From Rostrohypoxylon terebratum (lineage: Eukaryota; Ascomycota; Sordariomycetes; Xylariales; Hypoxylaceae): a stretch of DNA of 64,000 nt. Below are positions 33,482 through 45,584 of the stretch, piece by piece. The position numbers were made by a program, and so were the translations under genes. Every line of letters starts with the position of its first letter. Position 1 is the stretch's first letter. Location of the stretch: NCBI GenBank assembly GCA_022497145.1, contig MU385903.1, positions 1 to 64,000 on the forward strand. Direction: 5' to 3'. Below the pieces are notes generated by a model, which did not search any database, was not told where the DNA came from, and saw only the letters and a list, made by a program, of their open reading frames with translations.

Positions 33482-34959
33482 CTAACTTAATACGCAGCAA
33501 TTACTATTGAAACAGCTTCTATCGTCTTCTCTATTAGACTCAGTGCTTCCTTCAACATTTGCAGTAGTCCTAGGTGCGTTGGGAGCAACAAGTGAACCAC
33601 CGTAGCTATGTTGAACATTTATGGAAGTGCTTGTCGTCCTAAATTGCTCGCCTAAGTCAGCGTTGGTAGGGGGTAAATCTGCAGGCAAAAGTAAGCAGGT
33701 GCATCTAAACCTACTAGGTAAACATACATCCAGTAGTTGATGTCGAGAAGCTAAGCTAGTATAGAAAATACACCAGAAGACCGTTATTCAACATTACCTT
33801 TAGCAGTAGGAGACTTTGCTGCTACATTCTCAGCAGCGGATGGGTGCGATGAACCACCTCTCAAATTGAATCTAGCAGATCTAGGTAGTTCGGGGAGTTA
33901 GTGATGCCCAGATAGGGGAGAAGGCCGAATATGGTTGATGATACAACTAACTCTAATTCCAAGGAACTTCGTCGCTTAATTTCGTCGGGAGTTGGTCCAG
34001 TTACTCGTCCAGTCATTTTATACTCTTCTTTATCAATCGTCTCCAATGAAGGCATCCAGTATCTTTCGGGGAAATTTGGGGGGACTTCCTATGGAACATC
34101 AACAACTAACACAATATATGAAAAGTTGCTTAGCAGAATGGGGAAAACAGACCTGTACGTCCGCCTCGGGAGGAAGACCCTGTCGGGGATAAGTCTCGTT
34201 GAGTTGTTGCGATGTAGTATCGTCGTCATTGCCGCCAAATCTTCCGGGGATCTGAATCGCACGATCGCCCAAGATGCGTTGTTCTACTATACTAAACGGG
34301 CCTGCCCCTCCGACACCTGTGCCCACCAAACCATGAGCTGCCCGTTGGTAAGCTAGATTATTTTCGATGGCTACACGACGATCTTCGGCCTCTCTATCTT
34401 CTGCATTTGGGTCCCACTTGCGTGTTAAGTGGAGTTGGTCGATGTAGAACGGGTCGCCAAGGAACTGTAGGTAGCGAAATGCCTCGTGAGCCTCCGCGTT
34501 GGATGGCATGCGTTCTCGTCGAACCTCGGCGTCTGGGTCGTCTTCGGTACCCGCTTGCCACATCGGTGGGTAGAAGTCGTCGTTGAATGTCAGGCGTAAG
34601 GCCGCCCATCCCACCGGGGGTTTGCGCTCTTTGGTCTTACTTCTACCATAGTACTTTCCCCATTCTGCACTGTCCATCATGGCGTTGCGGAAACGTTCTT
34701 GGAGCTCTTGTGACATCGGCATCTCGCTAAATTTATAATAGGTTGACCATACATTGAAGCCTTTGGGTACGGCGAGTTCATAGCACTGTTGGCAAAGCTT
34801 GTTGGTATCTATATAGGTCATAGTACCATCAGTAGCACGGAAGAATCCCAGCCGAAAGGGAAGTTCCTCATTCTTCTTCTTGTTCTCGTGCGGGCACGAA
34901 TGGTTCGGACCGGTCAATAAGGAACTAAGGAATTCAGATGATCCTGGTGGCGCATTCAT
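33482..34959 (-). CDS. Family A protein, short copy with C-terminal CaaX box
   Basis: Unrecognised paralog of the 604-aa protein at 24657. I assemble four exons: 34959-34159, 34088-33952, 33880-33798 and 33678-33482, with introns of 70, 71 and 119 bp, giving 405 aa. Shared motifs: CPH (22-24), LGFF, CQQC (56-59), PKGFNVWS and LGDPFYIDQLHL (167-178). The first exon has no upstream ATG; 34959 is the first Met, and the paralog's 115-residue N-terminus is missing, so this copy may be truncated or have an unseen 5' exon. The second exon adds PPNFPERYWMPSLET. The protein ends NCCVLS: Cys-Val-Leu-Ser is a canonical farnesylation CaaX motif with an adjacent Cys, implying membrane attachment. The last two splice choices are inferred, mainly from frame. 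Confidence 0.65.
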
Positions 34960-36380
34960 ACTTTCAAGATTTTGGTGCAAAAAAAGTGGTGGAAAGAGTA
35001 GCTTGGTCGGAGAGGTAACCTTGGAAGCCTACTCGGAATGACCAGGTGCTAAATGACCACTGAGCTAGGTAGCTCGTACTTAGAGGTACACGACACAGGT
35101 ACAATAAACTACCACATGCAAGTACCTAACATTACGCGGCGTATTCCATTTGGTAGACTGGCGGATGGCGAGGTACGTTGATATTCATCCATGGATAGGT
35201 AGATTAGGTAGGTACCTAGTAGCCAGGTAAATGCTAGCTTACCTCACCTAGCTTGTACCCCTAGAGATATATTTCACTACCTATGTTGAACGTAGTCCAT
35301 GGTAGGAACTTATCAGCTACGTAAGTCATCACGAAATGTCAGGGATCATCTACAACGCAGGAAACATACTTAGAGAAGTACTTGAGATAATGCGGAGCTT
35401 GCTGTTACACGGCATTGAAATGGTGCGGGGCTCACATTCAGCTCTAAGGTATCATGTACATAATTAAATTCTTTTTAACTCACATCACGTAGAGTCCATC
35501 GCCATTCCATCTTAGGTACACGCGATTCAAGGCTAGATGGTGTTATTCCAATCAGTACCGTCGTGCAATAACAGGGGCGTAGAAACATAATGTTCGATGT
35601 AGGTCAGGTTTATCAGAGTACCCAGATCCACAACTTTCTGCTGAGCCTGCTGAGGTCTACTTAGTCCGGTAGACTCGTAGCTGAGAACAGGAGCACAAAG
35701 TATATTGCCGCCAGAAAAGGGACTTATTTTTGTGGCAGCAAAACGTTGTCGCTTGGAAACGTGGAATTATTAGTGGGATTAATGGAGAATAGGAGTCTTG
35801 GGTGAAGGACGGGGAAATGGTAGAAAAATAGTACGAAAAAACAATAACACTGGTTAGCACGATTTCAATGCAGAAGACGGGTACTTCATTAAGGCTTCTC
35901 ATTGGTCATTATATCCGTACTCGATTGAAGATTTCTTGGCCTACCTGTTATCAGATAGAACGTGTTCAACTCTTCTGACCTAACGGTGAATCCTTCTTGT
36001 CCTAGTGCCTACCATACATAGGCTCCAATTCTCCATTTGGAGGTTCGAGGGCTCAATGGGTAGCTGGTTGGTAGGGGCAAGCTAATGATCAACGATCTAG
36101 ACAGACTACCACTACCTCTCCTCGAAATGGACTTGCGGTGATAGCAGTCCGCAACCTTGCTACTCGAGGGCAAAATGACCCGAGACCTGGGAACGGATAA
36201 GTATGTTTGCTGATTATATCCTTTGTGGTAAGACTTACATTCTGTTTCATGCTTAAAAAGCAAGATGTAGCGTGGGATATGCTCAGATTCAGAGACCAGG
36301 CTTATCACTATCGGGAAGGGGACCTCGAGTCTGTTATTCGTCTTATAGATCCTTCATAGATAATAGGACCGAGACCATCC
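34960..36380. other. Intergenic interval
   Basis: About 1.4 kb without a supported gene. GTAGATTAGGTAGGTACCTAG-like words lie at 35195-35225. ORFs at 35657 and 36009 on the minus strand lack motifs. Confidence 0.5.
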
Positions 36381-37578
36381 TCATATAAACCTCCCCCGCA
36401 TGACTAATCGGCGCCAGACGGCCTCCTCATCCTCATCTTGGTCGGCTGAAGTGCCTGGCGTATGATCAATAGGATCCGGATTCTCACATAACTCGAGGAA
36501 ATCTTCGGCCATCCGCTCACCGGGCGCGAAGCCAAGGTTCCGTAAGGTGTCAAACGGAGTTGAGTCAAGCCTAAGTCAGATTAGATATAGATAAAGGTAT
36601 AAAATCCGGGAGTACTCGCCATCGTGAAGTTTCATCAAGATGAAATTGGGTATTTTCGAACGACGCCGTAGATAGATTATTTAACCCGGAAGGTCGTGAC
36701 TGCTCAGGTATGTGTACAGACGGGTCGACACTCATCTGTCTGTCTAACGCTGAGTGATCATTCGTCAGCTGTGTGCTGGCTCCATAGCCGTCGACGGTGC
36801 CATTTGAATATGGCGTAGTGCCTTGAGTGGCGGTCAAGTTGGATGGTGTGTGATTCGGGCTGATATCGTTGGACAGATCCTCTGGGAGACCTAGGAAGTA
36901 ACTGTTCATATGGGATTGGTTGTGGAATACACGTCTTCGGATATCCTCGCTTTGGATGTATATGTCACCAGGATCTTGTGGTGCTCCGTGTGGATTCGTC
37001 GGAGTAGACTGTGAGATCGAAGCCGAGCGATTTGATCGACCGGACATACTCTTAGCGACATCCTGTTGGTGATGGGAATTTGCAGGTTGTCCGAAGCCCA
37101 TCTCGCTACGTAGTTGAGCAATCATTGGTGCAACATGTTGATTGATAGGGGGCAAGAGTAGATCAGGGGATTCCCCGTTCTGCAGGAATCTACCCAGCCG
37201 ACTCTCGTTGAAATAGTTGACAAGTTCGGCCTGGTTGTCGTTATTTCTGAAATAGTCGAGATTAGGAATACCAGTATTGGCGTAAGTACCGCCGCGTAGG
37301 ATCTGCAGTACTATATCCTCGAGCTCGGGCCGAGCTTGCAGGATGATGGCCCATAGACGTTCGCCATTCTGACCAGTATAGCCACTACGAGGACCTCTTT
37401 TGCGTACGGGTCTGTTGTATGTACACTCCGTGCCTGCGCGTACACATACGCTGCATTTAGGAGTAGCATTGTCGCAAGGTTGGTGCTGCGAATTGCAGCG
37501 GTCGCAAGCGCGGCTGGCCTTGCGCTTCTTCAACGCTCGTTTAGCGTCATCACTCTCCGCATCACTCATTGCCTCCAC
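36381..37578 (-). CDS. Zn2Cys6 fungal transcription factor
   Basis: Nuclear DNA-binding regulator with a binuclear zinc cluster. Residues 25-52 contain CDRC-x6-C-x6-C-x2-C-x6-C (ACDRCNSQHQPCDNATPKC then SVCVRAGTEC), flanked by basic KKRKASRA and RPVRKRGPR. Exon 1 is 37578-36620 and exon 2 is 36570-36381, giving 382 aa. No GT donor keeps the frame; the only in-frame join uses a GC donor (GCGAGT, 36619-36614) with the AG at 36572-36571, producing ...TSRWLDSTPFDTLRNLGF. If the intron is not removed the protein stops after 335 aa. The middle is Asn/Ser/Pro rich; no fungal_trans middle-homology domain is seen, so it belongs to a short-form class. The acidic C-terminus (DQDEDEEA) could be an activation region. 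Targets unknown. Confidence 0.85.
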
Positions 37579-38644
37579 AATGACCTTCTAGACAGAGATT
37601 GTGGGTTCCACGCCAATCTCTAGCTGAGGTGAAAATATGGTACAAGTCTCCTTTTGAAAAAGGAAAAAAAAGTATGGTGGAGAATTCCCAACTCCTTTTT
37701 TCCCGACCTTGTTTAAGGTGACGTCATGAGAGCTTTAATTAGTGTGAAATCGCAAGTGAGGGTGCATCGAGAGGTTCGAGTCTAGTGTAATGCCAGGTGG
37801 TGAGGGTTGAGAGATAACGAAAGCTTTTGCGCAGCCGTATCACAATTGGAGATAATTGCGAAATGAACATTGAATTGAATTGGCGTTTGAGAAGGTTGGA
37901 AATACAAAAGCCAATCACTCCCCTGTCGACGCGGGGTTAAAGCCGGTCGTGCATGCCCCTGCAACAACGGACGGTATTAAATTGTACTTAATACTACCTA
38001 ATAGCACACTTACACTACTGGTACCAGCAGTACTTCGTACCTCGATACAAATTTGTCGGGTATATGTGGGTACAAGAAGAATGATTGGTAATAAATTGTG
38101 GCTTCATGCAAAAGATTCGTGGCTTATCAACATGGATAAGACAGATGGGTGGTGATGGGTGGTGCAGGAGCGACCCGTACAGGAGTAACTTTCTTTGCAC
38201 TATTGCCGATTCGCTTGCCGTGTCGTCGCAATTTCATAGGTCAGCAATCCGCCATCTAACACCTAACACTAACACCATTATGAATCAAGACTGAACTAAA
38301 TCATCAGATGAGTTCAACCTCATTTGTTCTCAAGCAACAAAAGAATTCTCGTATGATCCATTCCACAAATAATAAATAGGACCATGCCAGCATTCTTTAT
38401 GTCCTTGCGAACTTCCTAAGTATTTCAGTGCCGATGTCCCCCAGGCAATCTCATCGCAACTGTTTTCGGTGAAGAAGAGCTGAAATCAGTCAACAGCCAC
38501 ACGATTACTTCACCTCGCCTGTTCTGCTCATTGAATAGGGTAGATATGTATGAATGGGAATATTGAGGGATCTCGGAACTCCACTATAAAACTAAGATTT
38601 ACTTAAATCCGATCACCACAGAACACTGCAGAGTCCGTGGTAGA
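37579..38644. other. Intergenic between divergent regulator genes
   Basis: About 1.07 kb separating the Zn2Cys6 gene (minus) from the QutR-like gene (plus). It should contain both promoters. No gene or repeat stands out. Confidence 0.5.
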
Positions 38645-41132
38645 ATGGAAGGAATAGAATTCAGTTCGGCCCCTGATGGCCCCCTCCTACCTATATCAAA
38701 GACCAAACGAAGGATATTTCCTACCGATTCATCGATCATCTTAGTGGGATGTCGTGGCGCTGGAAAACGAACCTTGGGTTTCATCGCTGCCAAACATCTT
38801 GGTCGCCGGCTTGTCACAGAGGATCACTCGTTTGAGCAGTCCACTGGGTGTACAAGAGCAACATTCTTACAGAAATATGGCCGAGAAACCTTCAACCAGC
38901 AAATGGCGATTGTGCTTTCTACTGTGCTCCGGTCGAACCGCACCAACTGCGTCATAGAGTGCGGGACGGGCACGTTATCGCCAGAAATCGGAGAGATACT
39001 CAAAAGTTATGTTGAGACGAATCCTATTATTTACATTCACCGAGACAAGGAGGATCTTTACAAGTTATTAAAGTTGCCAGTTGCAGATGCAGAACGTCTG
39101 CTCATGACGGACCAAAGTCATCGTGATTTCTCCAACTTCGAGTACTTCAACCTCTATGACTCTAGTGGCGAAGGCCGAATCACCGAGAATAGCCCACTCC
39201 GTTTTGCTTCTACAAGCACCGCTAAGCTCGTGGAAGCGAAGCAAGGCTTCAAAGATTTCCTGGATCACATCTTCGGTCATGGCCTGACCCGATCTTGGGT
39301 TGCGAATCCTTTCTCGAGGAAAGCAATTCCACCCGAGTACCGAAGCCTCTCATTTGTCTTCAACCTACGACTCTCGACTTTGATAAACCTAGACATTGAT
39401 CTAGGTGCAATAGAAGCTCCCGGCGATGTGTTGGAATTGATAATTGATACATGGCCTCACAACGTGCTCGATCTTATTGCGACTCAGGTGGCCTTAATCC
39501 GCCGCAAATTAGACATGCCTATCATATATAACGTAGAGGAAAACCCACGAGAGGAACGCAAGAGACCGTTGGAGGAGCGAGATGCCATGGATCTCGAATT
39601 AATGCTGCATGGCCTTCGACTTGGGGTCGATTATCTAAGTCTTGATCTCGAAAGAAGTGAAGATCTCATTTCTAGCATTCTTTCCATGCGCGGCAGGACG
39701 AAAATTATCGGAAATTACGTGATTAAGGGACTGGCAGCACCAAAATGGACTGACAACGTCTATCTCGAACGATTTCTATTTGCGCAACGACTAGGTTGCC
39801 ACATCGTCCGGATCGCTCGGTTTGCCTCGCAGCGAGATGATAATCTTCGAAGAGCCTTCATGGAAAAGATCCACGCCCTACCCGAACCGAAACCCCGCAT
39901 CATCGCTTACGATTTCTCAGTTTTTGGTGTTGTGACACCTTATCAAGATAAAATCATGAACCCCGTTGGGCATGATTCTATTGAGAAATCATCTCGGGAA
40001 CAGCTGGTTGGCGTCAGCACAGCACGAGGTACCCTACGTGATATTTTTCGAAAGGGACGATGGCTACAGCCTCTAAACTTTTACGTCACGGGGTCAAATG
40101 TCTATTACTCGGCTTCGCCATCGATGCACCGCGCCGCCTATGAACACCATATGATGGCACATACTTTCGATGCCAGACGCTGCACTACGCTCGAAGAGCT
40201 GAACCGGCTTCAACGCGAACCCGGTTTCGGGGGAGCTTCATTGACGCCACCTCTTAAGCTTATCATCATGCCACATATGGCTCACCTCAGCAGCCACGCC
40301 ATTGCAATCGGTGCAGTAAATACCGTCCTACCACTGCGCGGGCAGACGGATTCAATCCTAGATCACGCCAATGCCCGAAACAGATCTGGCGTGACTGACA
40401 AGTTCTATGGAGATAACACAGATTGGACTGCCATCATCACCTGCTTAAGACGTGCCATTAGCCCTAGAAACTCAGTGCAGCCTTCTAGGACGACAGCTCT
40501 GGTAATCGGGGCCGGGGGGATGGGCCGAGCAGCTATCTATGCTTTGATTAAACTAGGATGTCGAATGATCTTTATCCACAACAGGACGAAGTCAACAGCA
40601 GAGGAAGTGGCCAGACATTTCAACGCATACGCCGTAGAGCAGAAGCTTGTACGCCAAGACGCGGGGGAGTTGATTTGCCATGTCATAGACTCACCTAGAG
40701 ACCCGTGGCCCGAGAGCTACCAGCAACCAACGATAGTTCTTTCCTGCATTCCTGCGTCTGGTACAGACGACAATCCACCTGTAGACTTCAGAATGCCGTC
40801 GCACTGGCTCAGAAGTCCAACTGGTGGTGTCGTAATCGAGGTAAGGAAATTTCTGATCTTACATATCTCTCCACCCTTCCATTCGCTAATCTCGATCTAT
40901 TACATAGCTAGCGTATGAGCCATTGATCACTCCTCTCATCGTTCAGATGCGCAAGATTCGCGAAGATGGCAACACCTCGTGGGTTATCGTCGACGGTTTA
41001 GAGGTCGTCGGCGAAATGGCCATGGAAGCCTTCGAATTGATGACAGGTCGTCAAGCACCAAGGAGGCTTATGCGACGAGTTTGCAATGAGACGTGGGAGA
41101 GAACAAGCGCTCCGTTTCAACCACAACGATAA
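38645..41132 (+). CDS. qutR: Quinate pathway repressor, QutR/qa-1S type
   Basis: Homologous to the last three domains of the pentafunctional AROM protein: shikimate kinase-like (about 25-200), type I dehydroquinase-like (about 230-420) and shikimate dehydrogenase-like (about 460-800). This domain order without the first two AROM domains defines the QutR/qa-1S repressors that hold the quinate-use genes off until quinate appears. Exons 38645-40840 and 40908-41132 with a 67-bp intron give 806 aa. Residues needed for catalysis look lost: the P-loop is GCRGAGKRT (Arg where Ser/Thr binds phosphate), the dehydroquinase SYHDF-type His is replaced (GNYVIKG), and the Schiff-base Lys is Arg (HIVRIAR). 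The dehydrogenase part keeps SASPSMH, GDNTDW and GAGGMGRAA. No quinate enzyme or QutA-type activator lies in the window. Confidence 0.92.
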
Positions 41133-44100
41133 CAAATTGCAGTCACTGACCTACCAGGCGCTAGGTAGGTAGGTACTTGCGACACCATCCACTCTCGCGG
41201 GATCTACGGCCCCCCGCAATCAACCGCTTACACTTGACACGACCGTTTAAGATTAAGAACCAATAACGATAAATGCGATATTCTATTATGTCGCCAACGA
41301 ACTCGCTATCGGTCACGTGAACATTACCGACTATCCTACCAGGCAGTCGTCTGCACGATTCTCGGCCAGAAGAACTCTGACTAGATCGTTCGAAGGCTAG
41401 GTGCATCATCTTGCCAGTCCAAGTTGAGCAGAGCCTATTATATATAGGCATTTGAGTACCTAGGAAAGGCTGGAGGGGAATGGTGTCACTGGCGATGGTG
41501 GGGAGGGGAAGCTAATCGCGAATTGAAGCGACATGAAATTGCCGGAGATGACCAAGAGTATCTCAGCTATATACCCATTATCCCAGACTCGCACTCTGTA
41601 CACCTGTATATCGCGAAGCAAGTATCTACTACCAGTCTTTGAGTCCCAGCTCATTCCACCAATCGAGAATATGAGCATTTGAAGACACTCGTTCAATTTA
41701 TCTTAAATCAAATAAGGATCAAAGCCAAGACTGCACCCCGTCCTCGGCGCTGGGAGATATTTATGGGTAGAAGCGCAAAAAAAATCTCCATACGAAGTGT
41801 GAATACGGCTATTGCATTCTACTCTGGCGTACGAAGGTCGCGGCCAAAAGTCTTGCACATCTGACAAGTGGCTAAAAGTGGGTACTACCGTATGGATTGA
41901 AAAGACTGTACACTGTGACTGCTAGTTTTAGTGGCTCAATCAACTAGACTAACCGAATATCCACTAAGTTCTAGCAGCTTTATCCACTAGATTATAGTGA
42001 GTAAAGCACTGAAAGGCCTGACCTTAAGAATTAGTAATACAGTGTCCCACAGTTGGTTACGTAAGTGCGCACAGACCAGTCAAGGTCTAGCTCATGTGCA
42101 AGACTTTTGGCCGCGACCTTCGTACACCATCCGGGTTTTGATTAGGGGTTAGACCCTAGGCACTGGTAGCTGGAGCCCTGGAGGTACCCCTAGTGTATAG
42201 ACGACCCCTCTTTGGCAGGAAAAGGGGAAAAATTCCAGGCTTCTCAGCTTCGTTACTAGTAGTACACTACTACTAGGTATGTAGCTATGCATTACGTCAA
42301 CACACCATGTAACCTAGGCAATATCCCATATTACCAATTCGACATAAAAAGTAATCCTTGATGTCACCACTACTACTAGAGATCTTTAAAGACAGCTTCA
42401 GCCGATGAGATGACCAGTCAGCCGACGAAGTCAATAGCTAGTACGCTCGTTCACAAGACGAGATCCAATTTGGCGAATCATTGGGAAGGCATTAGTTTTC
42501 ACGTGCGTACTAATGACTAGGTAATGAATTAAAAGGAGACCTCGGGATTCCTGTCTCTCTCATTGTGAAGTGCATATGGCCCTGATATGCTCTACTATGG
42601 ATTTAAGGCTTATCGCTAATAAGCGCTATCAGTATGTCGCAATACAGCCCCGCTATCCCCCCCCTGCCCCCACACCTTCCAGTGCTTTCTTGCCTCCAGT
42701 TCGCGCAGCTTTCCGAGAAGCAGCGGTCCCCCCCCAACAAGATCCCACGTCTTCCAAGGTTCTGAGGTTCCAAGGTTAACGTTTCCCCGGAAGACTTTGG
42801 CGTCTCAAGTTCGGTTCTAATTTGGAGTTTCTAGTAATTTCACGTTCGCCAATTTTGAATTTAAATTACGACCATTAATGAAGACTAGTACCTACTATTA
42901 TCTGAATCAGACCAACAGATTTACTACACGGGGTATATCCCAGCGGGAGATTCAGGCACACACTCTTAGAAGTTAGAACTACCTAGCATTAGTGAACAAG
43001 CCGCCTGAGTGCACAGCCTACACTGTACAGTAATAGTTGCCTCGCTAGGTACCTACTGACCAACGCCGCAAAGATGTTGTGATGGTAATCTATAACCGAG
43101 ACAAACTGCAGCATCGTCTCGAAACGGACATACCGAACAGCATAGCATCACAGCGAAAAGTTGGAAACGTATTGCCCCTATCTGACCTCTCCCTATCATC
43201 CACGGCATAAAGGCACATGGGCTTGCTGATTCGTCCGCGGTCTCCTTATCGCGAGTTCCAATGCAGGTTCGGCCGTGTGGAGGAGGGGCCAGCTAGTTCG
43301 GACGTGCCCTGTAGGCTGTAGGACCAAGGGTAGCGCGCCTCGATTTGCCGATCTACTAAGGCACCAAGGTAAGACATCCTGCATGATAGCTACTAGGTAG
43401 GTACCTACCTAGGTATCTAGCACCCTCGAGTCCGGAGTGCGGCATACCAATAAGAGCGTGGTAGTTGTGATATATCTAGTGCCTATCCTTAGATGTCCCT
43501 TCGGAGACTATTCATTCCATTAGTAACAGAAGCTAGGGAGCCTTCTGCGACCAAGAACGTGATGTCTATCGGGTTCGTTGACTGGCGAGATCCTCAGATC
43601 AAGCAAGTCGTACGAAGGGTAAATTAAGCCTTGGAGGCAACCAACTGATAGCAAATGACATCGCCTGTTCAGTAGCACGAGCTGAATGCGAAGCAAGGCC
43701 GAGCTTCCAACAGCTGTAAATACAAAGGTACGGCGCAGTAGAGGTTGGTGATTGAAAGAAATCCCTAGAACGAAGTCGACTTAGCATAACCGCCCAGTTT
43801 CGCCATCTGTCAAAGGGAATGATGAATGGCTTTCATCGAATAGAGCTATCCTTGGAAACGCCGAGAGGCCAGCAGCTCCGGGAGTTTCCTCTAATAATAA
43901 ACTGCTGATACGTAATAGGAGGAAAAGGGATCGTGGTTGTCTAGCTTAGCCCAGATGCCTGTCATCGTCACACGCACCACCTCTACCACCTTGGAAAGGA
44001 CTAGGCCACCTACCTACCTAGTAGGCAATGATTAAACACTCAGCTTTATCTAGGAACATTACGTCCAGCAGACGGTCGGGACCTCGGGAATGGTTCATGT

Positions 44101-45584
44101 GGTAGCAGAACAGTCCTAGAAGATAACCAGGTAGTACTAGCTGGTAGTAACTTGAGACTTAAGACTTAAGTATAATTGCGCACTACGCGCTAACAGGACT
44201 TAGGGGATACGATAAGCCTACATATTGGAAGGATACCTACTCGCTGTGTAGTATAGGTAGGCCTGCACATCAATCTACAGTACTATATAGATACAAGATA
44301 GGAGTATCCAGTTCTCCTTATTAACCCAAACAAGTTTCCCTTCTTGCGCCATGGGACGGATTCATTTGCTTCCTTACATTTCCTCTCAACAAACAAACTT
44401 TCAAACATCTCAACAACTGCCATCGTCACCACTTAATATAAGATAAATCGCATTTCTGGTTCTGGGGGGTTCTTGTGGATTATTCTCTTCGCCTCCACCG
44501 AAATAAGATAAGTAGGTACTTAAGTCTTAGGTACCTCTCTAGTCGAAAGGTTCAAGGTTTACCAGCGCGTCATCGTCTCCATCAAGCTGAGGCATTCTGG
44601 GCATTGAAACCGTCGAGTTCGGTACAGGCATTGTTATCGATAACGGATAGCGGCGAACCTTGAACCCGCAATCGCAACTTCCCGAAGCCTTCCATTACCT
44701 AGAGGCTAGTACAAGGTCCACGGTCCATCGCATCATTTGCTAGGTAGTACTAGGTAGTACCTAGTATCCATCATTTTATCAGGGGAATTTAGGGAACCTT
44801 TAGTGTACCGTGTAACTCGCTAGAACGTGGTTTCCGGGCTTCCCCCCCTGCCCCTTATTCCTCATCGAATCTGAGTCACCGGGTTCTTTGTTCTTGCTCA
44901 CGCCTTTCCGCCTCTGACACAACCGGGAAACAGACAAAGCCACGCTTTCCCATCACTTGACAGCCACCCACTCTGCTTACCTTCAGTCCCATTACTCCTT
45001 TCATCGCAGTCACCATTATCAGTTATCATCAAACCGATCGAACAGCAACAAAGCAATTTCCCATCTCGCAAACAGCACAAGCCAAGCCAAGAGAATAACA
45101 ATAACGCAATATAACACAGGACAACACAAGACCTACCATTATCTTACCTAATCGTCATCTATCCATACCCACTCTGCCACTCTGCCACTCTGTCACCCTG
45201 TGACTCGACCATTGGATCTCCCGAATCGCTTGTCTTCTAGAAAGCGCCAAACCCATTGACATCCTTGACGTACTTCTTGTCTTCCGCCTCCTAGAACCAT
45301 CCACTCTTCCACCCTCCGTCTTCCATCTTCCATTCTTAGGCTTCATCAATTCTCCAGATAGAACTCGTCCTTGCATCACCAATATCTCCTTTTTAATACA
45401 TTATCCTTTCGCTTGGATAATCATAATCCTGTCATTCTCGTTATCGCGCCCGTCCATCCACCAACAAGCTTTCCCCAAAGTATAAGACCGTCTAGACCAG
45501 CAGCAACCGGTCTTCCTAAATTGGTCCAGTATTCTTCATCTGCCAACTTGATTCATCCCAACACCGATCGTATTATCATCCACC
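41133..45584. other. Long gene-free region containing a MITE
   Basis: About 4.4 kb without a supportable protein gene. It holds the 297-bp MITE at 41829-42125 and many CCTAGG/GGTACC words (41160-41175, 43390-43420, 44005-44025, 44515-44535, 44740-44765). From about 44340 the plus strand becomes rich in C, T and A, consistent with a long 5' leader or promoter of the gene at 45585. Confidence 0.55.
41829..42125. mobile_element. MITE with perfect 32-bp terminal inverted repeats
   Basis: The 32 bases at 41829-41860 are the exact reverse complement of 42094-42125 (ends GTACGAAGGTCGCGGCC). The 233-bp interior has no ORF. If the outer TA on each side is the target duplication, the element starts at CGAAGG, which would fit a Tc1/mariner-like TA insertion; GTAC could instead be the duplication. 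The perfect arms suggest recent movement or ongoing gene conversion. No transposase for it is in the window. Confidence 0.85.

Noticed and set aside
24657..34959. Simple inverted duplication of an A-B gene pair
   Set aside because: Gene order is A, B, B, A, but strands are minus, plus, minus, minus, so one clean inversion does not explain it.
37740..37800. tRNA T-loop-like GGTTCGAGTC
   Set aside because: No matching acceptor, D or anticodon arms upstream.
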